Positions 1 to 7,901 of a stretch of DNA of 64,000 nt are shown piece by piece. Positions within the stretch are counted from its first letter, which is position 1. Every line of letters begins with the position of its first letter. A model generated the notes under the pieces. The model worked only from the letters and a program-made list of their open reading frames with translations, did not search any database and was not told the origin of the DNA. Location of the stretch: contig NZ_BNJR01000019.1 of the NCBI RefSeq assembly GCF_016860605.1, forward strand, positions 44,974 through 108,973, read 5' to 3'. This stretch comes from Lentilactobacillus fungorum. Lineage in GTDB: Bacteria > Bacillota > Bacilli > Lactobacillales > Lactobacillaceae. The translations under genes were made by a program, and so were the position numbers.

Positions 1-1
1 T

Positions 2-229
2 GTCACGCACTACTTGATTGTTTTCTTTGTATTAAGCGCTTTGATTGTTTTGCCAGTTTCTTGGTTTCAAACTCAGTATCATGAGTCACAAATTTCTCAA
101 ATGATTGTGAAAAAGACACCGCTGATTTCAGATTGGCAGTCACAACAAGGGTGGATGAACAACGCCGCCAGCCACTCGAATCCGCTCAATTATCGTGTGA
201 ATGGAGGACAATCTCATGAAATGGTTTAA
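2..229 (+). CDS. C-terminal end of an unrecognised membrane protein (5' partial)
   Basis: The reading frame is already open at the left edge and ends at a TAA at 227-229, so only the last 75 or so residues are visible. A hydrophobic stretch (LIVFFVLSALIVLPVSW) near the visible start looks like a transmembrane helix, followed by a polar tail of about 55 residues. The end overlaps the next gene by 14 nt, which suggests translational coupling with the metalloprotease that follows. A TTG at 14 could be a start of a small single-pass protein, but the frame continues upstream, so a truncated larger gene is more likely. I do not recognise the family and assign no function. Confidence 0.55.
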   Translation, partial: VTHYLIVFFVLSALIVLPVSWFQTQYHESQISQMIVKKTPLISDWQSQQGWMNNAASHSNPLNYRVNGGQSHEMV

Positions 230-899
230 TCGGTTGATTGCCACGGCGGTCATTTTACTGACGGTTAATATTTTTGTTCAGCCCAATGCGTTAACCACGA
301 TCGGCAGGCAGGTTAACAATGCCGTTGATATCCCAGCCATGCTGATTGGCCGACTGAAAAAAGCGGCAACCATTACACAATCACCTGCAACGACACAAGC
401 CCGTAACGAGACGCCGATTGAAAGCATTGTGAATAAACGGAAATTATCGAATCATTATCGCTATCGGTTTGCAAAGAATGTTCCTGCTAAAGCCAAGCAG
501 GTCTTTTTAACCGCGGTGGCTAAATATAATCATACGGGAATTGTTAAACTAAGCCCAGCTTCCCAAAAAACTAGCGCGCAAACTAATGAAATTACTTTCT
601 ACGTTTATCGGAAACGAATTTCGGCTCAAAGTAGCGCGATTGAGTTAGGGCTGGGCGGCCCCAAGATTTATCCACTACTTGGATATCATGCGGATGATCT
701 TAATCGGGGCAAGGCGGGATTGAACATTGAATATCCGCAGTCCAGTATCCAGTTATCAGTTGCGATGCATGAAATTGGCCATGCCCTTGGCCTTGATCAC
801 AGTCTCGATCGCAATTCAATCATGTTTCCGGTCGATCAAGGCAAAACAAAGCTATCGGCTGGCGATTTGGCAGCCTTGCGAGAAATTTATCAAAATTAA
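216..899 (+). CDS. Matrixin-like secreted or membrane-anchored zinc metalloprotease
   Basis: A protein of about 227 residues with an N-terminal hydrophobic segment (LIATAVILLTVNIFV) that acts as a signal peptide or anchor. Near residue 185 it has the metzincin zinc motif HEIGHALGLDH (three His ligands plus the catalytic Glu), followed by a Met-turn in NSIMFP. This is the matrixin (M10) arrangement, so extracellular peptide hydrolysis is expected; the substrate is unknown. An in-frame ATG at 201 exists, but GGAGGA at 203-208 lies at the right distance for the ATG at 216, so 216 is chosen. It overlaps the end of the preceding membrane-protein frame. Small matrixin-like proteins occur in lactobacilli, mostly uncharacterised. 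Confidence 0.85.
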   Translation: MKWFNRLIATAVILLTVNIFVQPNALTTIGRQVNNAVDIPAMLIGRLKKAATITQSPATTQARNETPIESIVNKRKLSNHYRYRFAKNVPAKAKQVFLTAVAKYNHTGIVKLSPASQKTSAQTNEITFYVYRKRISAQSSAIELGLGGPKIYPLLGYHADDLNRGKAGLNIEYPQSSIQLSVAMHEIGHALGLDHSLDRNSIMFPVDQGKTKLSAGDLAALREIYQN

Positions 900-903
900 T
901 TCA

Positions 904-957
904 GCGCACTACCTGTTTTCTTGAGGTTCAAGGGAACTGGCAGTGCGCCTTTATTTT
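904..957 (+). terminator. Probable rho-independent terminator after the metalloprotease
   Basis: Inverted arms GCGCACTACC and GGCAGTGCGC (one mismatch) enclose a loop of about 25 nt and are followed by a T-rich run. It lies directly after the metalloprotease stop codon. Confidence 0.5.
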
Positions 958-986
958 GATATGAGTACCAAAATTAAAATTCGATA

Positions 987-1015
987 TTGACAGCGGATTT
1001 CAAAAGCGATAAATT
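987..1015 (+). promoter_or_regulatory. Sigma-A type promoter for bcaT
   Basis: A consensus -35 TTGACA at 987-992, a 17-nt spacer and -10 TAAATT at 1010-1015. This predicts a transcript starting near 1022 with a 5' leader of about 160 nt. Confidence 0.75.
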
Positions 1016-1033
1016 AGACATTAATTAAGAAAC

Positions 1034-1148
1034 GATGATAAACAAGAAAATGATAATTAAATCAGTGGTTCAGCGACTAAGCAGTTCTGTTGGATTATTT
1101 CTTACATAAGCTCATCGGGAAACCATACTTAATTTCTTATTTATCATC
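1034..1148 (+). promoter_or_regulatory. Structured 5' leader of bcaT closed by a 16-bp stem
   Basis: GATGATAAACAAGAAA at 1034-1049 pairs with TTTCTTATTTATCATC at 1133-1148 with a single mismatch, enclosing about 83 nt and ending about 17 nt before the AAGGAGGA ribosome binding site. No T-box motif (GGTGGNACCGCG) is visible, so the class of leader is unknown. The stem length argues for a folded RNA rather than a protein operator. Confidence 0.5.
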
Positions 1149-1181
1149 CTCTTAACAATATTTTAAGGAGGATTCTCATAA

Positions 1182-2210
1182 ATGGCAAAACAAGATATTA
1201 AAGACCTCGATTGGAACAACCTTGGCTTTGAGTATAGAGATTTACCTTATCGCTACACGGAAGATTACAAGGACGGTAAGTGGCAAGGCGGTGAATTAAC
1301 CACTGACTCGACAATTACGTTATCTGAAGGGGCCGAAGAACTCCATTATGGTCAAGAAGTTTTCGAAGGAATGAAAGCATACCGCACAAAAGACGGTGGG
1401 ATTAATTTGTTCCGGCCGGACATGAATGCCAAGCGGTTAAATAATTCGGCCAAACGGCTGGTAATGCCAAGTTATCCTGAAGATAAGTACGTGGACGCGG
1501 TTAAGCAAGTCGTCAAAGCTAACCAAGACTTCGTGCCACCTTATGGCTCAGGCGGTTCCCTCTATATTCGGCCATTCATGATTGGGACTGAACCGGTTGT
1601 AGGCGTTAAACCATCAAGTACGTATACCTTCCGGATTTATGCAACGCCAGTTGGTGCCTATATTAAGGGCTTACAACCAATGCCATACGTTGTGAGTGAC
1701 TACGATCGGGCCGCTCATGCTGGGACTGGCCAGGCCAAAACGGCCGGTAACTATGCAGCCAGTTTGTTAGCTGGTACCCAAGCTCACGAAGCTGGTTACG
1801 CGGGTGAACTTTACCTAGATCCTCGAGAACATAAGTACATCGATGAATTTAGTGGCGCCAATTTCTATGGAATTGGTAAAGATGGTAAGTTCTATACACC
1901 AAAATCCGAATCGATTTTACCATCAATTACTAAGAAATCGATCTTAACAATTGCAAAAGATCTTGATTTGGATCCACAAGAAACCCATATCGACATTAAT
2001 GATCTTGATCAATTTACGGAAGCCGGCGCAATGGGGACGGCTGCAGTTATTTCACCAGTTGGTTCTTTAACTTATAAAGGCAATAAACATGTCTTTTATA
2101 GTGAAACCAAGCCGGGTCCTGTTACTCAGAAGCTTTATGATACGTTATATGGTATTCAAGAAGGCGACGTAGAAGATAAGTATGGCTGGGTCGTTAAAGT
2201 TGATTTATAA
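1182..2210 (+). CDS. bcaT: Branched-chain amino acid aminotransferase
   Basis: A 342-residue fold-type IV, PLP-dependent aminotransferase that interconverts leucine, isoleucine and valine with their 2-oxo acids, using glutamate/2-oxoglutarate. The family signature around the PLP lysine is visible (QAKTAGNYAAS, Lys at about residue 186), as are the upstream GSLYIRPFMIGTEP region and the C-terminal TEAGAMGTAAVISPV segment. Length is normal for the long (group II) BCAT. The ATG is preceded by AAGGAGGA with good spacing. It is monocistronic: its own consensus promoter and long structured leader lie upstream and a strong terminator downstream. The ilvE name would also fit; in lactobacilli this enzyme mainly supports amino-acid catabolism to flavour compounds and branched-chain acid precursors. 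Confidence 0.95.
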   Translation: MAKQDIKDLDWNNLGFEYRDLPYRYTEDYKDGKWQGGELTTDSTITLSEGAEELHYGQEVFEGMKAYRTKDGGINLFRPDMNAKRLNNSAKRLVMPSYPEDKYVDAVKQVVKANQDFVPPYGSGGSLYIRPFMIGTEPVVGVKPSSTYTFRIYATPVGAYIKGLQPMPYVVSDYDRAAHAGTGQAKTAGNYAASLLAGTQAHEAGYAGELYLDPREHKYIDEFSGANFYGIGKDGKFYTPKSESILPSITKKSILTIAKDLDLDPQETHIDINDLDQFTEAGAMGTAAVISPVGSLTYKGNKHVFYSETKPGPVTQKLYDTLYGIQEGDVEDKYGWVVKVDL

Positions 2211-2223
2211 GATTTAATCCATC

Positions 2224-2267
2224 AAAAAGAGTGTCCGGCGCGCTAGACCGCTAGGACACTCTTTTTT
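2224..2267 (+). terminator. Rho-independent terminator of bcaT
   Basis: AAAAAGAGTGTCC pairs perfectly with GGACACTCTTTTT across a 17-nt loop, followed by a T run. The symmetric A and T tracts would also allow termination from the other strand. Confidence 0.9.
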
Positions 2268-2474
2268 CTAAAGTTAGAAAGTGGTTAAACTGATGTGTAG
2301 CCTTCGTCAATGCTTTTTGCCCTTATTCGAAAAACTAAACTGTCGATAACCACTTTGGCTCCTTCACTCAAGGGCTGTTTGGCGGTTGTAATCTAATTCC
2401 GGATGGGTTAACCCAAAACGTAACTGAATGATCGTGGATAATCGCAGGCTTAAAACGAACTTGAGGTGAATATA

Positions 2475-3314
2475 ATGATGAAACGAGAGGGGCACACCCA
2501 TACCGAATTTTGTCCTCACGGTAGTGGTGAGGATGTGGAATTGATGATTCAAAGAGCCATTCAGCTGGGCTTTGATGAGTATAGTATTACCGAACACGCG
2601 CCGCTGCCGGCAGATTTTGCCGATCTTTATGAAGGCCAACCGACCGGCCTATCCGATGCTTCAATGGCGGCCAGCGATTTACCAGCGTATTTGAAAAAGG
2701 CCAAGCAAATGCGACAGAAATACGCTGATCAAATTAGAATTCATATTGGGTTTGAGGTCGATTTCTTGCCTGAATTTACGGACTGGACCCGAAGATTTTT
2801 GGATGAGTATGGTCCCCAAACGGATGATAATTTATTATCGGTTCATTTTTTGAAGGGCAGAGATAATTGTTATTGGTGCGTCGACGACACCTTAACGGAT
2901 TTTGAAGACGGCTTACTGAGTCAAGTTAATAGTTCAGAAACACTATATCAATTTTATTTTAAGCAGGTGCTTGACTCGGTTCAAGCCGATTTGGGACAGT
3001 ACGCGCCAAATCGAATTGGGCATATCACGCTGATTAAAAAGTTCCAAGATTACTTTCATCTTGACTCAGCGTTTTCAATTTCTGGCCAGCGGCTGATCAA
3101 TGAAATTTTGCTTAATATTAAGGAACAGGGGCGCCAATTGGACCTCAACTCGTCAGGGCTTTACAAAGCTTATTGCAATGAGCAGTATCCGAGTCTGAGT
3201 ATTATTAAAACGGCAAAATTATTAAAAATTCCGATGGTCTATGGCAGTGATGCCCACAGCATTGCCGAGGTTGGCAGAGGTTACCATTGCATGGCGGCGA
3301 TGGCTGTTAATTGA
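2475..3314 (+). CDS. hisK: Histidinol-phosphatase, PHP family (HisJ/HisK type)
   Basis: About 279 residues of the PHP metal-dependent phosphoesterase superfamily, catalysing hydrolysis of L-histidinol phosphate to histidinol. The N-terminal metal-binding motif HTHTEFCPHG is present, with EYSITEHAPLP, IGFEVDF and the C-terminal GSDAHSIAEVG metal motif. The start is taken at ATG 2475 (ATG 2478 also possible), because GAGGTGA at 2463-2469 serves as ribosome binding site; a GTG at 2466 lies inside that site. It precedes the His T-box promoter, so it is transcribed separately from hisZGBHAFIEC, although it supplies a step of the same pathway. No terminator is seen after it, so read-through into the leader is possible. 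Confidence 0.9.
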   Translation: MMKREGHTHTEFCPHGSGEDVELMIQRAIQLGFDEYSITEHAPLPADFADLYEGQPTGLSDASMAASDLPAYLKKAKQMRQKYADQIRIHIGFEVDFLPEFTDWTRRFLDEYGPQTDDNLLSVHFLKGRDNCYWCVDDTLTDFEDGLLSQVNSSETLYQFYFKQVLDSVQADLGQYAPNRIGHITLIKKFQDYFHLDSAFSISGQRLINEILLNIKEQGRQLDLNSSGLYKAYCNEQYPSLSIIKTAKLLKIPMVYGSDAHSIAEVGRGYHCMAAMAVN

Positions 3315-3326
3315 TTCAAAAAGTCC

Positions 3327-3354
3327 TTGACTTATCAAAAAAGGATGCTAATAT
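3327..3354 (+). promoter_or_regulatory. Promoter of the T-box controlled his operon
   Basis: -35 TTGACT at 3327-3332, a 16-nt spacer and -10 TAATAT at 3349-3354, immediately after the hisK stop codon. Transcription would start near 3361 at the beginning of the T-box leader. Confidence 0.7.
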
Positions 3355-3374
3355 TAACAATTAAATTAATAAAA

Positions 3375-3655
3375 TAAAGTTTTGATTAGAAAAAGTAGCC
3401 AGTTTAGACGCCTAAGAGAGTTCCGTTGCTGTGAAGGAATGCGTCGGCTGGTGAACCCACATCTAAGAACTAACCGGTTGAACCCCAGTAGACCGATTCG
3501 CATGTTTAGCGTTATCAGGGTTACCGCAGCTGTTAATGATGACTAGCTGTTGGCAACGTAAGGCACACTTCCGTGAGGGAGCGGCAAATTGGGGTGGAAC
3601 CACGATTAAAATTCGTCCTCGAAAACTGAAATCAGTTTTCGGGGACTTTTTTTGT
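3375..3655 (+). promoter_or_regulatory. T-box riboswitch, probably tRNA-His specific
   Basis: The leader contains the stem I AGAGAG element (about 3415), the near-invariant T-box sequence GGGTGGAACCACG (3592-3604) and a terminator hairpin (3615-3654: GTCCTCGAAAACTGA pairing with TCAGTTTTCGGGGAC, then seven Ts). Uncharged tRNA pairing with the T-box would favour the antiterminator. The putative specifier region GAACCCACATC (about 3453-3463) contains CAC and CAT, both histidine codons, which fits the downstream his genes. The exact specifier triplet was placed by eye. Histidine starvation should therefore switch on hisZGBHAFIEC. Confidence 0.9.
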
Positions 3656-3657
3656 TA

Positions 3658-3777
3658 AGTGAGCGGAGCAAAGCGGCTAGAAAGCGGAGCCTAAGGCGAC
3701 TTGACCGAAAATCCCGGGCCTGGATTTTTGGGCAAGTCGCCTTAGGTGCAGCTTTCTGCTTTGAGGAGCTGTCCTAA
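3658..3777 (+). repeat. Palindromic element P1 copy A
   Basis: First of two tandem P1 elements between the T-box terminator and hisZ. It begins AGTGAGCGGAGCAAAGCG and ends AGCTGTCCTAA. The core stem CCTAAGGCGACTTG/CAAGTCGCCTTAGG is perfect over 14 bp and is capped by an ATCC...GGAT loop stem. Outer arms AGAAAGC and GCTTTCT also pair. The orientation is opposite to copies C-F. Confidence 0.9.
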
Positions 3778-3781
3778 TAAC

Positions 3782-3902
3782 AGTGAGCGGAGCCAGGCGG
3801 TTAGAAAGCGGAGTGTAAGGCTCCTCAATCAGAAATTCCCGGTTTTGGAATTTTTGATTGAGGTGCTTGCACGCAGCTTTCTGCTTTGCACAACTGTCCT
3901 AA
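3782..3902 (+). repeat. Palindromic element P1 copy B
   Basis: Starts about 124 bp after copy A in the same orientation and ends 1-2 nt before the GAAAGGA ribosome binding site of hisZ. The ends match copy A, but the core is a different stem: CCTCAATCA pairs with TGATTGAGG, followed by AAATTCC/GGAATTT. A short open frame running through both copies is judged to be fortuitous. Confidence 0.9.
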
Positions 3903-3920
3903 AGAAAGGAATGCTAAGTT

Positions 3921-5060
3921 ATGAAAAATAAAAATTTACCAAACGGCACCAGGGATGAACTTGGTGTTCAAGCCGAAGCCAAAGAAGTAGTTGAAAATCA
4001 GTTGTTTCAAAGCTTTCGCCGACGGGGATTTCGTAAACTCACTACCCCGGTGCTGGAATACCAAGACGTTTTTAAGCCACTTAATCAAAACCATTATCGC
4101 CCCTATCAATTACTGGATGATCAGGGTGAAACCCTGGTTCTTAGGCCTGACTTGACGTTGCCGGTTGCCCGGGTTATGAGCACGACTGGAATTGAATTAC
4201 CCGTCAAGTGGTACTACGGCGGGGATGTGTTTCGGCTCAAAAAGCAGCTTTCGGGCAGTTACAACCAGCTCACTCAAGCGGGGGTTGAAATTGTTGGATA
4301 CGGTGGTATGAAAGCTGACTGGGAATGTTTGACAGTTGCTTTGAGTGGGTGTCACGAGTTGAACATTCAATCGGTCGTTGTTGAATTGAGTCAAGCGACA
4401 TTCGTTGATACGGTAATGGCGCAATTACCCTTGCCGTCACCGACCAAGGTCACGCTTAAGACCGCGCTTTACGCCAAAGATTTAAGCCGCTACAACCATT
4501 TGTGGGCACCGCTGAAAGGTAGCGAGTATGCGCCGTTTTTATCCGAGTGGCCTTGGTTGTTTGGCAACTTTGATGACATTTTAGCCCTGGTAAACACCCT
4601 GCCAAAAGCACCACGGATTACCAAGCTGGTTGATCAACTAACGGCAACTAGAAGCTTTATTGCCCAGCAGTTCCCGAGGGTTGACACGACGCTAGATCTC
4701 AGCGTCCCGTCACCGCAAGCCTACTATACCGGGATGACATTTCGTGGGTTTACCGCTAGTTCGGCGGATTACTTATTTAGTGGTGGCCGCTATGATGACT
4801 TGCTAACGAATTTTCAAAAAGTTCCCGTCGCGGCCGTTGGTGTTGCCTTCGATATTGATGCGTTGGTTCAGCGACAACCATTGAGAAAGCCTGATGCGCC
4901 TGTTCTGATTTATTTTGAAAACGATCAGTGGCCCCAAGCAGAACAACTATTAGCCGGCTTACCCAATGCCACCCTTTGTTTGGTGGATAATCAAGCGGCA
5001 GCCGAAGCGTTGGCGGCTAGTAGTGGTAGTCAGTTAATTGATTTAACGAAAAGCAGGTGA
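3921..5060 (+). CDS. hisZ: ATP phosphoribosyltransferase regulatory subunit HisZ
   Basis: 379 residues, related to the catalytic core of histidyl-tRNA synthetase (class II fold) but without its anticodon-binding domain. HisZ does not aminoacylate; it forms a hetero-octamer with short-form HisG and confers activity and histidine feedback inhibition. The class II-like segments LPNGTRDELG near the N-terminus, RRGFRKLTTPVLEY, VLRPDLTLPVARV and the late GGRYDDLL support the family. It is the first gene after the T-box, next to a short-form HisG that requires it. The ATG is preceded by GAAAGGA. The tandem P1 palindromes lie between T-box and start, so the leader of this mRNA contains two additional long hairpins. 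Confidence 0.93.
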   Translation: MKNKNLPNGTRDELGVQAEAKEVVENQLFQSFRRRGFRKLTTPVLEYQDVFKPLNQNHYRPYQLLDDQGETLVLRPDLTLPVARVMSTTGIELPVKWYYGGDVFRLKKQLSGSYNQLTQAGVEIVGYGGMKADWECLTVALSGCHELNIQSVVVELSQATFVDTVMAQLPLPSPTKVTLKTALYAKDLSRYNHLWAPLKGSEYAPFLSEWPWLFGNFDDILALVNTLPKAPRITKLVDQLTATRSFIAQQFPRVDTTLDLSVPSPQAYYTGMTFRGFTASSADYLFSGGRYDDLLTNFQKVPVAAVGVAFDIDALVQRQPLRKPDAPVLIYFENDQWPQAEQLLAGLPNATLCLVDNQAAAEALAASSGSQLIDLTKSR

Positions 5061-5065
5061 AAAGG

Positions 5066-5728
5066 ATGGTACCGATCAAAATTGCCCTGACTAAAGGGCG
5101 AACTGAAGAACAAGTTTTGCCAATCCTAGAAGCAAGTGGGATTGATTGTCAAGGCTTGAGAAACAAGCGTCGACGGCTAATCTTTAAGGAAGATCCCCGT
5201 TATGAAATTATTTTGGTAAAAGGGCCAGATGTTTTAACTTACTTAAACAGTGGGGCAGTGCAAGTTGGGATTGTTGGTAGCGATATTTTAGCTGAACAGC
5301 GAAATTCACAGTATGCCATGCTTGATTTAAGCGTTGGCAAATGTCGATTCGTCTTAGCATCAACTGAAGCATTTGACCCACACCAACAGCGCCGTAAAAT
5401 CATTGCCACTAAGTATCCAAACATTACTAAGGATTATTTTCAACGCATTGGTGAAGACGTTGAGATTGTCAAGATTGAAGGCTCAGTTGAATTAGCGCCA
5501 CTAGTAGGTTTGGCTGATGCAATTGTTGATATCGTCGAAACGGGTAATACGTTAAGGGAGAATAATTTGCGGATTTATGCCAAATTGATGCAGGTCAATA
5601 CGAAACTAGTGGTTAACCGACTGGCGCTCAAACAATTCCGACCCCAACTTAGAGTCTTGATGACCAATTTGCAACGAGCCGACGCCAAGTTTGCCGCGAT
5701 GAATTTGATTGACAGTTATGCCAAATAA
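5066..5728 (+). CDS. hisG: ATP phosphoribosyltransferase, short-form catalytic subunit HisG
   Basis: About 220 residues; catalyses the first step of histidine synthesis, joining PRPP to ATP to give phosphoribosyl-ATP. It opens with IKIALTKGR, typical of HisG, and carries the PRPP-binding loop in IVDIVETGNTLRENNL. The length matches the short form, lacking the C-terminal regulatory ACT-like domain, so it depends on HisZ directly upstream (5-nt gap). The ATG at 5066 is preferred over the GTG at 5057, because that GTG lies within the AGGTG ribosome binding sequence and overlaps the hisZ stop. The gap after it is where hisD is often found in related operons. Confidence 0.93.
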   Translation: MVPIKIALTKGRTEEQVLPILEASGIDCQGLRNKRRRLIFKEDPRYEIILVKGPDVLTYLNSGAVQVGIVGSDILAEQRNSQYAMLDLSVGKCRFVLASTEAFDPHQQRRKIIATKYPNITKDYFQRIGEDVEIVKIEGSVELAPLVGLADAIVDIVETGNTLRENNLRIYAKLMQVNTKLVVNRLALKQFRPQLRVLMTNLQRADAKFAAMNLIDSYAK

Positions 5729-5983
5729 TTCTTTGCGGATGTTTGAAAGCGTCAGCGGCTATCTCGAATTCAAAAGTTTGGATAAGAGTAAAGTGACGCA
5801 CCGACAATAACGGCTTGTTAAGCACTGAAATAAGTATCAGTCATCGCGTAATCACTTGTGAGAAAATGGCGGATTCGAAATTTTTTAAGAAAATCGGTGC
5901 ATTGACGGCCGTTAATGGTCTTACCGATTTGGACATTGTTACTTGTTTGGCGTTACTGATTTTTTGATTGGGGAGCGATTACG
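5729..5983 (+). other. Non-coding gap at the usual hisD position
   Basis: 255 bp between hisG and hisB without a recognisable gene. It holds an inverted repeat AAATCGGT/ACCGATTT spaced by about 24 nt, without a T run. Two tiny frames occur, including one of 33 codons (5866-5967, MADSKFFKKIGAL...) without a convincing ribosome binding site. I see no translated stretch resembling histidinol dehydrogenase. Confidence 0.5.
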
Positions 5984-6568
5984 ATGAGAAAAGCAACCAT
6001 TACGAGAACTACTAAAGAAACTGATATTCAACTTAGTTTGAATTTGGACGATTATACGACGATTAAAATCGATACTGGCATTGGTTTTTTTAACCACATG
6101 CTAGATGCTTTTGCCCGCCATGGCCGCTTCGGGCTGATTATTAAGGCCAAGGGTGACTTGGAAGTCGACCCGCATCACACGATAGAAGATGTCGGCATTG
6201 CCTTGGGGCTTGCTTTAAAACAAGCCCTTGACGATAAAGCTGGAATTGAGCGGTTTGGTTCGGCGTTGATTCCCTTAGATGAAACGCTTAGCCGGGTGGT
6301 CATTGACCTTTCTGGCCGGGCTTACCTGGTTTTTAATGCCGAGTTTGCTAACGATCATCTGGGCGGCTATGACACCGAAGTGACTGAAGATTTTTTTCAG
6401 GCCTTTGCATTTAATGCTGATATGAACTTGCACGCCGAAGTTCTTTACGGGCGAAATAGCCACCATAAGCTTGAAACGTTATTTAAGGCGTTGGGACGAG
6501 CCCTGCGTGCAGCCGTGACGATTAATCCAGAAATCATTGGCATTCCATCGACCAAGGGGGTTATTTGA
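5984..6568 (+). CDS. hisB: Imidazoleglycerol-phosphate dehydratase
   Basis: 194 residues; a manganese-dependent enzyme that dehydrates imidazole glycerol phosphate to imidazole acetol phosphate. Both diagnostic metal-binding repeats are present: [14 protein letters not shown] in the first half and [18 protein letters not shown] in the second, along with [14 protein letters not shown]. It is the monofunctional form: no phosphatase domain is fused, consistent with a separate PHP-type HisK. The ATG has GGGGAG upstream. hisH follows directly, its ATG touching the TGA of hisB, so the two are translationally coupled. Confidence 0.96.
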   Translation: MRKATITRTTKETDIQLSLNLDDYTTIKIDTGIGFFNHMLDAFARHGRFGLIIKAKGDLEVDPHHTIEDVGIALGLALKQALDDKAGIERFGSALIPLDETLSRVVIDLSGRAYLVFNAEFANDHLGGYDTEVTEDFFQAFAFNADMNLHAEVLYGRNSHHKLETLFKALGRALRAAVTINPEIIGIPSTKGVI

Positions 6569-7195
6569 ATGATTGCGATCATTGACTATGATACTGGCAA
6601 TACGCGAAACGTAAAGAAAGCTTTGGATTACCTCGGCATAAAAAATGTGCTATCAGCCGACCCACAAGAGATTTTGGCCGCTGACGGTTTGATTTTACCA
6701 GGGGTGGGGGCCTTTCGAAAAGCCATGTTATCCCTACAACAGCGACAGCTTGTGCCGGTGATCAAAGCGGCTGCTAAGGCTGGGCGGCCAATCCTAGGAA
6801 TTTGTTTGGGTATGCAGTTATTGTTTGACCAAAGTTTGGAATTTGGCCAAACCGCAGGACTGGGGATTATTGCCGGTCAAGTGGTGCCAATTCCAGCAAC
6901 TATTGGCGTTAAGGTCCCTCACATGGGTTGGGACCTAAATCAAGCAACGACCGCCGATCCGTTAGCGGCCGTGTTTGATCAACAGTTTACGTATTTTGTT
7001 CATTCCTACTATGTTCAGGCCAAACCGAAAACAATTTTGGCAACGAGTGATTACGGCGTCAAAATTCCAAGTATTGTTAAACAGCAAAATGTGATTGGCA
7101 TCCAATTTCATCCGGAAAAAAGTGGTGAAATTGGACTGGCTGGCTTAACACAATTTAAGGAGCTGACTGAAAATGCAGATTATTCCCGCAATTGA
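6569..7195 (+). CDS. hisH: Imidazole glycerol phosphate synthase, glutaminase subunit
   Basis: 208 residues of the class I glutamine amidotransferase family; releases ammonia from glutamine and channels it to HisF for imidazole ring closure. The nucleophile cysteine is in GICLGMQLLF, the oxyanion strand PGVGAF is present, and the catalytic His-Glu pair is in QFHPEKSG near the C-terminus. Length and N-terminus (IAIIDYDTGNTRNVKKAL) are typical. It abuts hisB upstream and overlaps hisA by 23 nt downstream. Confidence 0.96.
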   Translation: MIAIIDYDTGNTRNVKKALDYLGIKNVLSADPQEILAADGLILPGVGAFRKAMLSLQQRQLVPVIKAAAKAGRPILGICLGMQLLFDQSLEFGQTAGLGIIAGQVVPIPATIGVKVPHMGWDLNQATTADPLAAVFDQQFTYFVHSYYVQAKPKTILATSDYGVKIPSIVKQQNVIGIQFHPEKSGEIGLAGLTQFKELTENADYSRN

Positions 7196-7901
7196 TTTGA
7201 AGAATCAAAAAAGTGTCCGCCTTTATCAAGGTGATTTTAATCGAGCAACCCTAATCAGTGACTCACCGCTAACCCAAGCCAAATCGATTGAACAAGCTGG
7301 TTTGCGGCAACTTCACTTGGTTGACTTAGACGGCGCCAAAACGGGCCGGCCAATTAATCGGCCGGTCATTGAACAGATTTGTCAGCAGACCAATTTAGCT
7401 GTTGAAGTTGGTGGGGGGATTCGCTCATTGGCCCAAATTAATGCTTATTTAACTTCTGGCGTCGCTCGGGTCATCTTAGGATCAGCGGCGCTGAAAGAGC
7501 CAAAATTGATTCAGCAAGCTATCTCGCAATTTGGTGCTGATCAGATTGTGGTTGGCATTGATGGTAAGAATGGCCGGGTAGCAATTTCCGGTTGGCTGGA
7601 ACAAAGTGACGTTGAGATGGCTGAACTCATTGAATCAATGGCGGCTTTTTCAGTCGTTAACTTTATTGTCACTGACATTTCTCGGGATGGGACGATGATG
7701 GGCCCCAATGTTGCCCAACTGAGTGAACTTCAGCGACGGTTCCCAGCCGTCAGCATCATTGCTTCTGGTGGCATTCGAAATCTTACCGATTTGAATCGGT
7801 TAGCCGATGCTGGGATCAGCGCGGCGATTGTTGGCAAGGCAATGGCCACTGGTGACCTTTCGGCAAAAACATTAGCGGAGGTGGCAGATCATGTTAGCTA
7901 A
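7173..7901 (+). CDS. hisA: ProFAR isomerase HisA
   Basis: 242 residues, a (beta/alpha)8 barrel that isomerises the aminoaldose ProFAR to the aminoketose PRFAR. It starts [20 protein letters not shown] with the first catalytic Asp in PAIDL, and has EVGGGIRS and the second Asp-containing [13 protein letters not shown] plus [10 protein letters not shown] phosphate-binding segments. It overlaps hisH at its start and hisF by 11 nt at its end, so the block hisB-hisH-hisA-hisF is compact and presumably co-translated. Confidence 0.96.
   Translation: MQIIPAIDLKNQKSVRLYQGDFNRATLISDSPLTQAKSIEQAGLRQLHLVDLDGAKTGRPINRPVIEQICQQTNLAVEVGGGIRSLAQINAYLTSGVARVILGSAALKEPKLIQQAISQFGADQIVVGIDGKNGRVAISGWLEQSDVEMAELIESMAAFSVVNFIVTDISRDGTMMGPNVAQLSELQRRFPAVSIIASGGIRNLTDLNRLADAGISAAIVGKAMATGDLSAKTLAEVADHVS

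Noticed and set aside
1034..1148. T-box riboswitch for bcaT
   Set aside because: No T-box sequence, AGAGAG element or terminator/antiterminator pair is present; only the long stem is seen.
3746..3931. 61-codon plus-strand frame through P1 copies A and B
   Set aside because: It lies within the palindromes, overlaps the hisZ start and has no ribosome binding site or family resemblance.
5718..5813. Possible hisD remnant after hisG
   Set aside because: The short translated stretch (PNNSLRMFESVSGYLEFKSLDKSK) shows no convincing likeness to histidinol dehydrogenase.
5866..5967. 33-codon frame in the hisG-hisB gap (MADSKFFKKIGAL...)
   Set aside because: Only a weak GTGAG upstream, no known family; kept as a note in the gap entry and not called as a gene.
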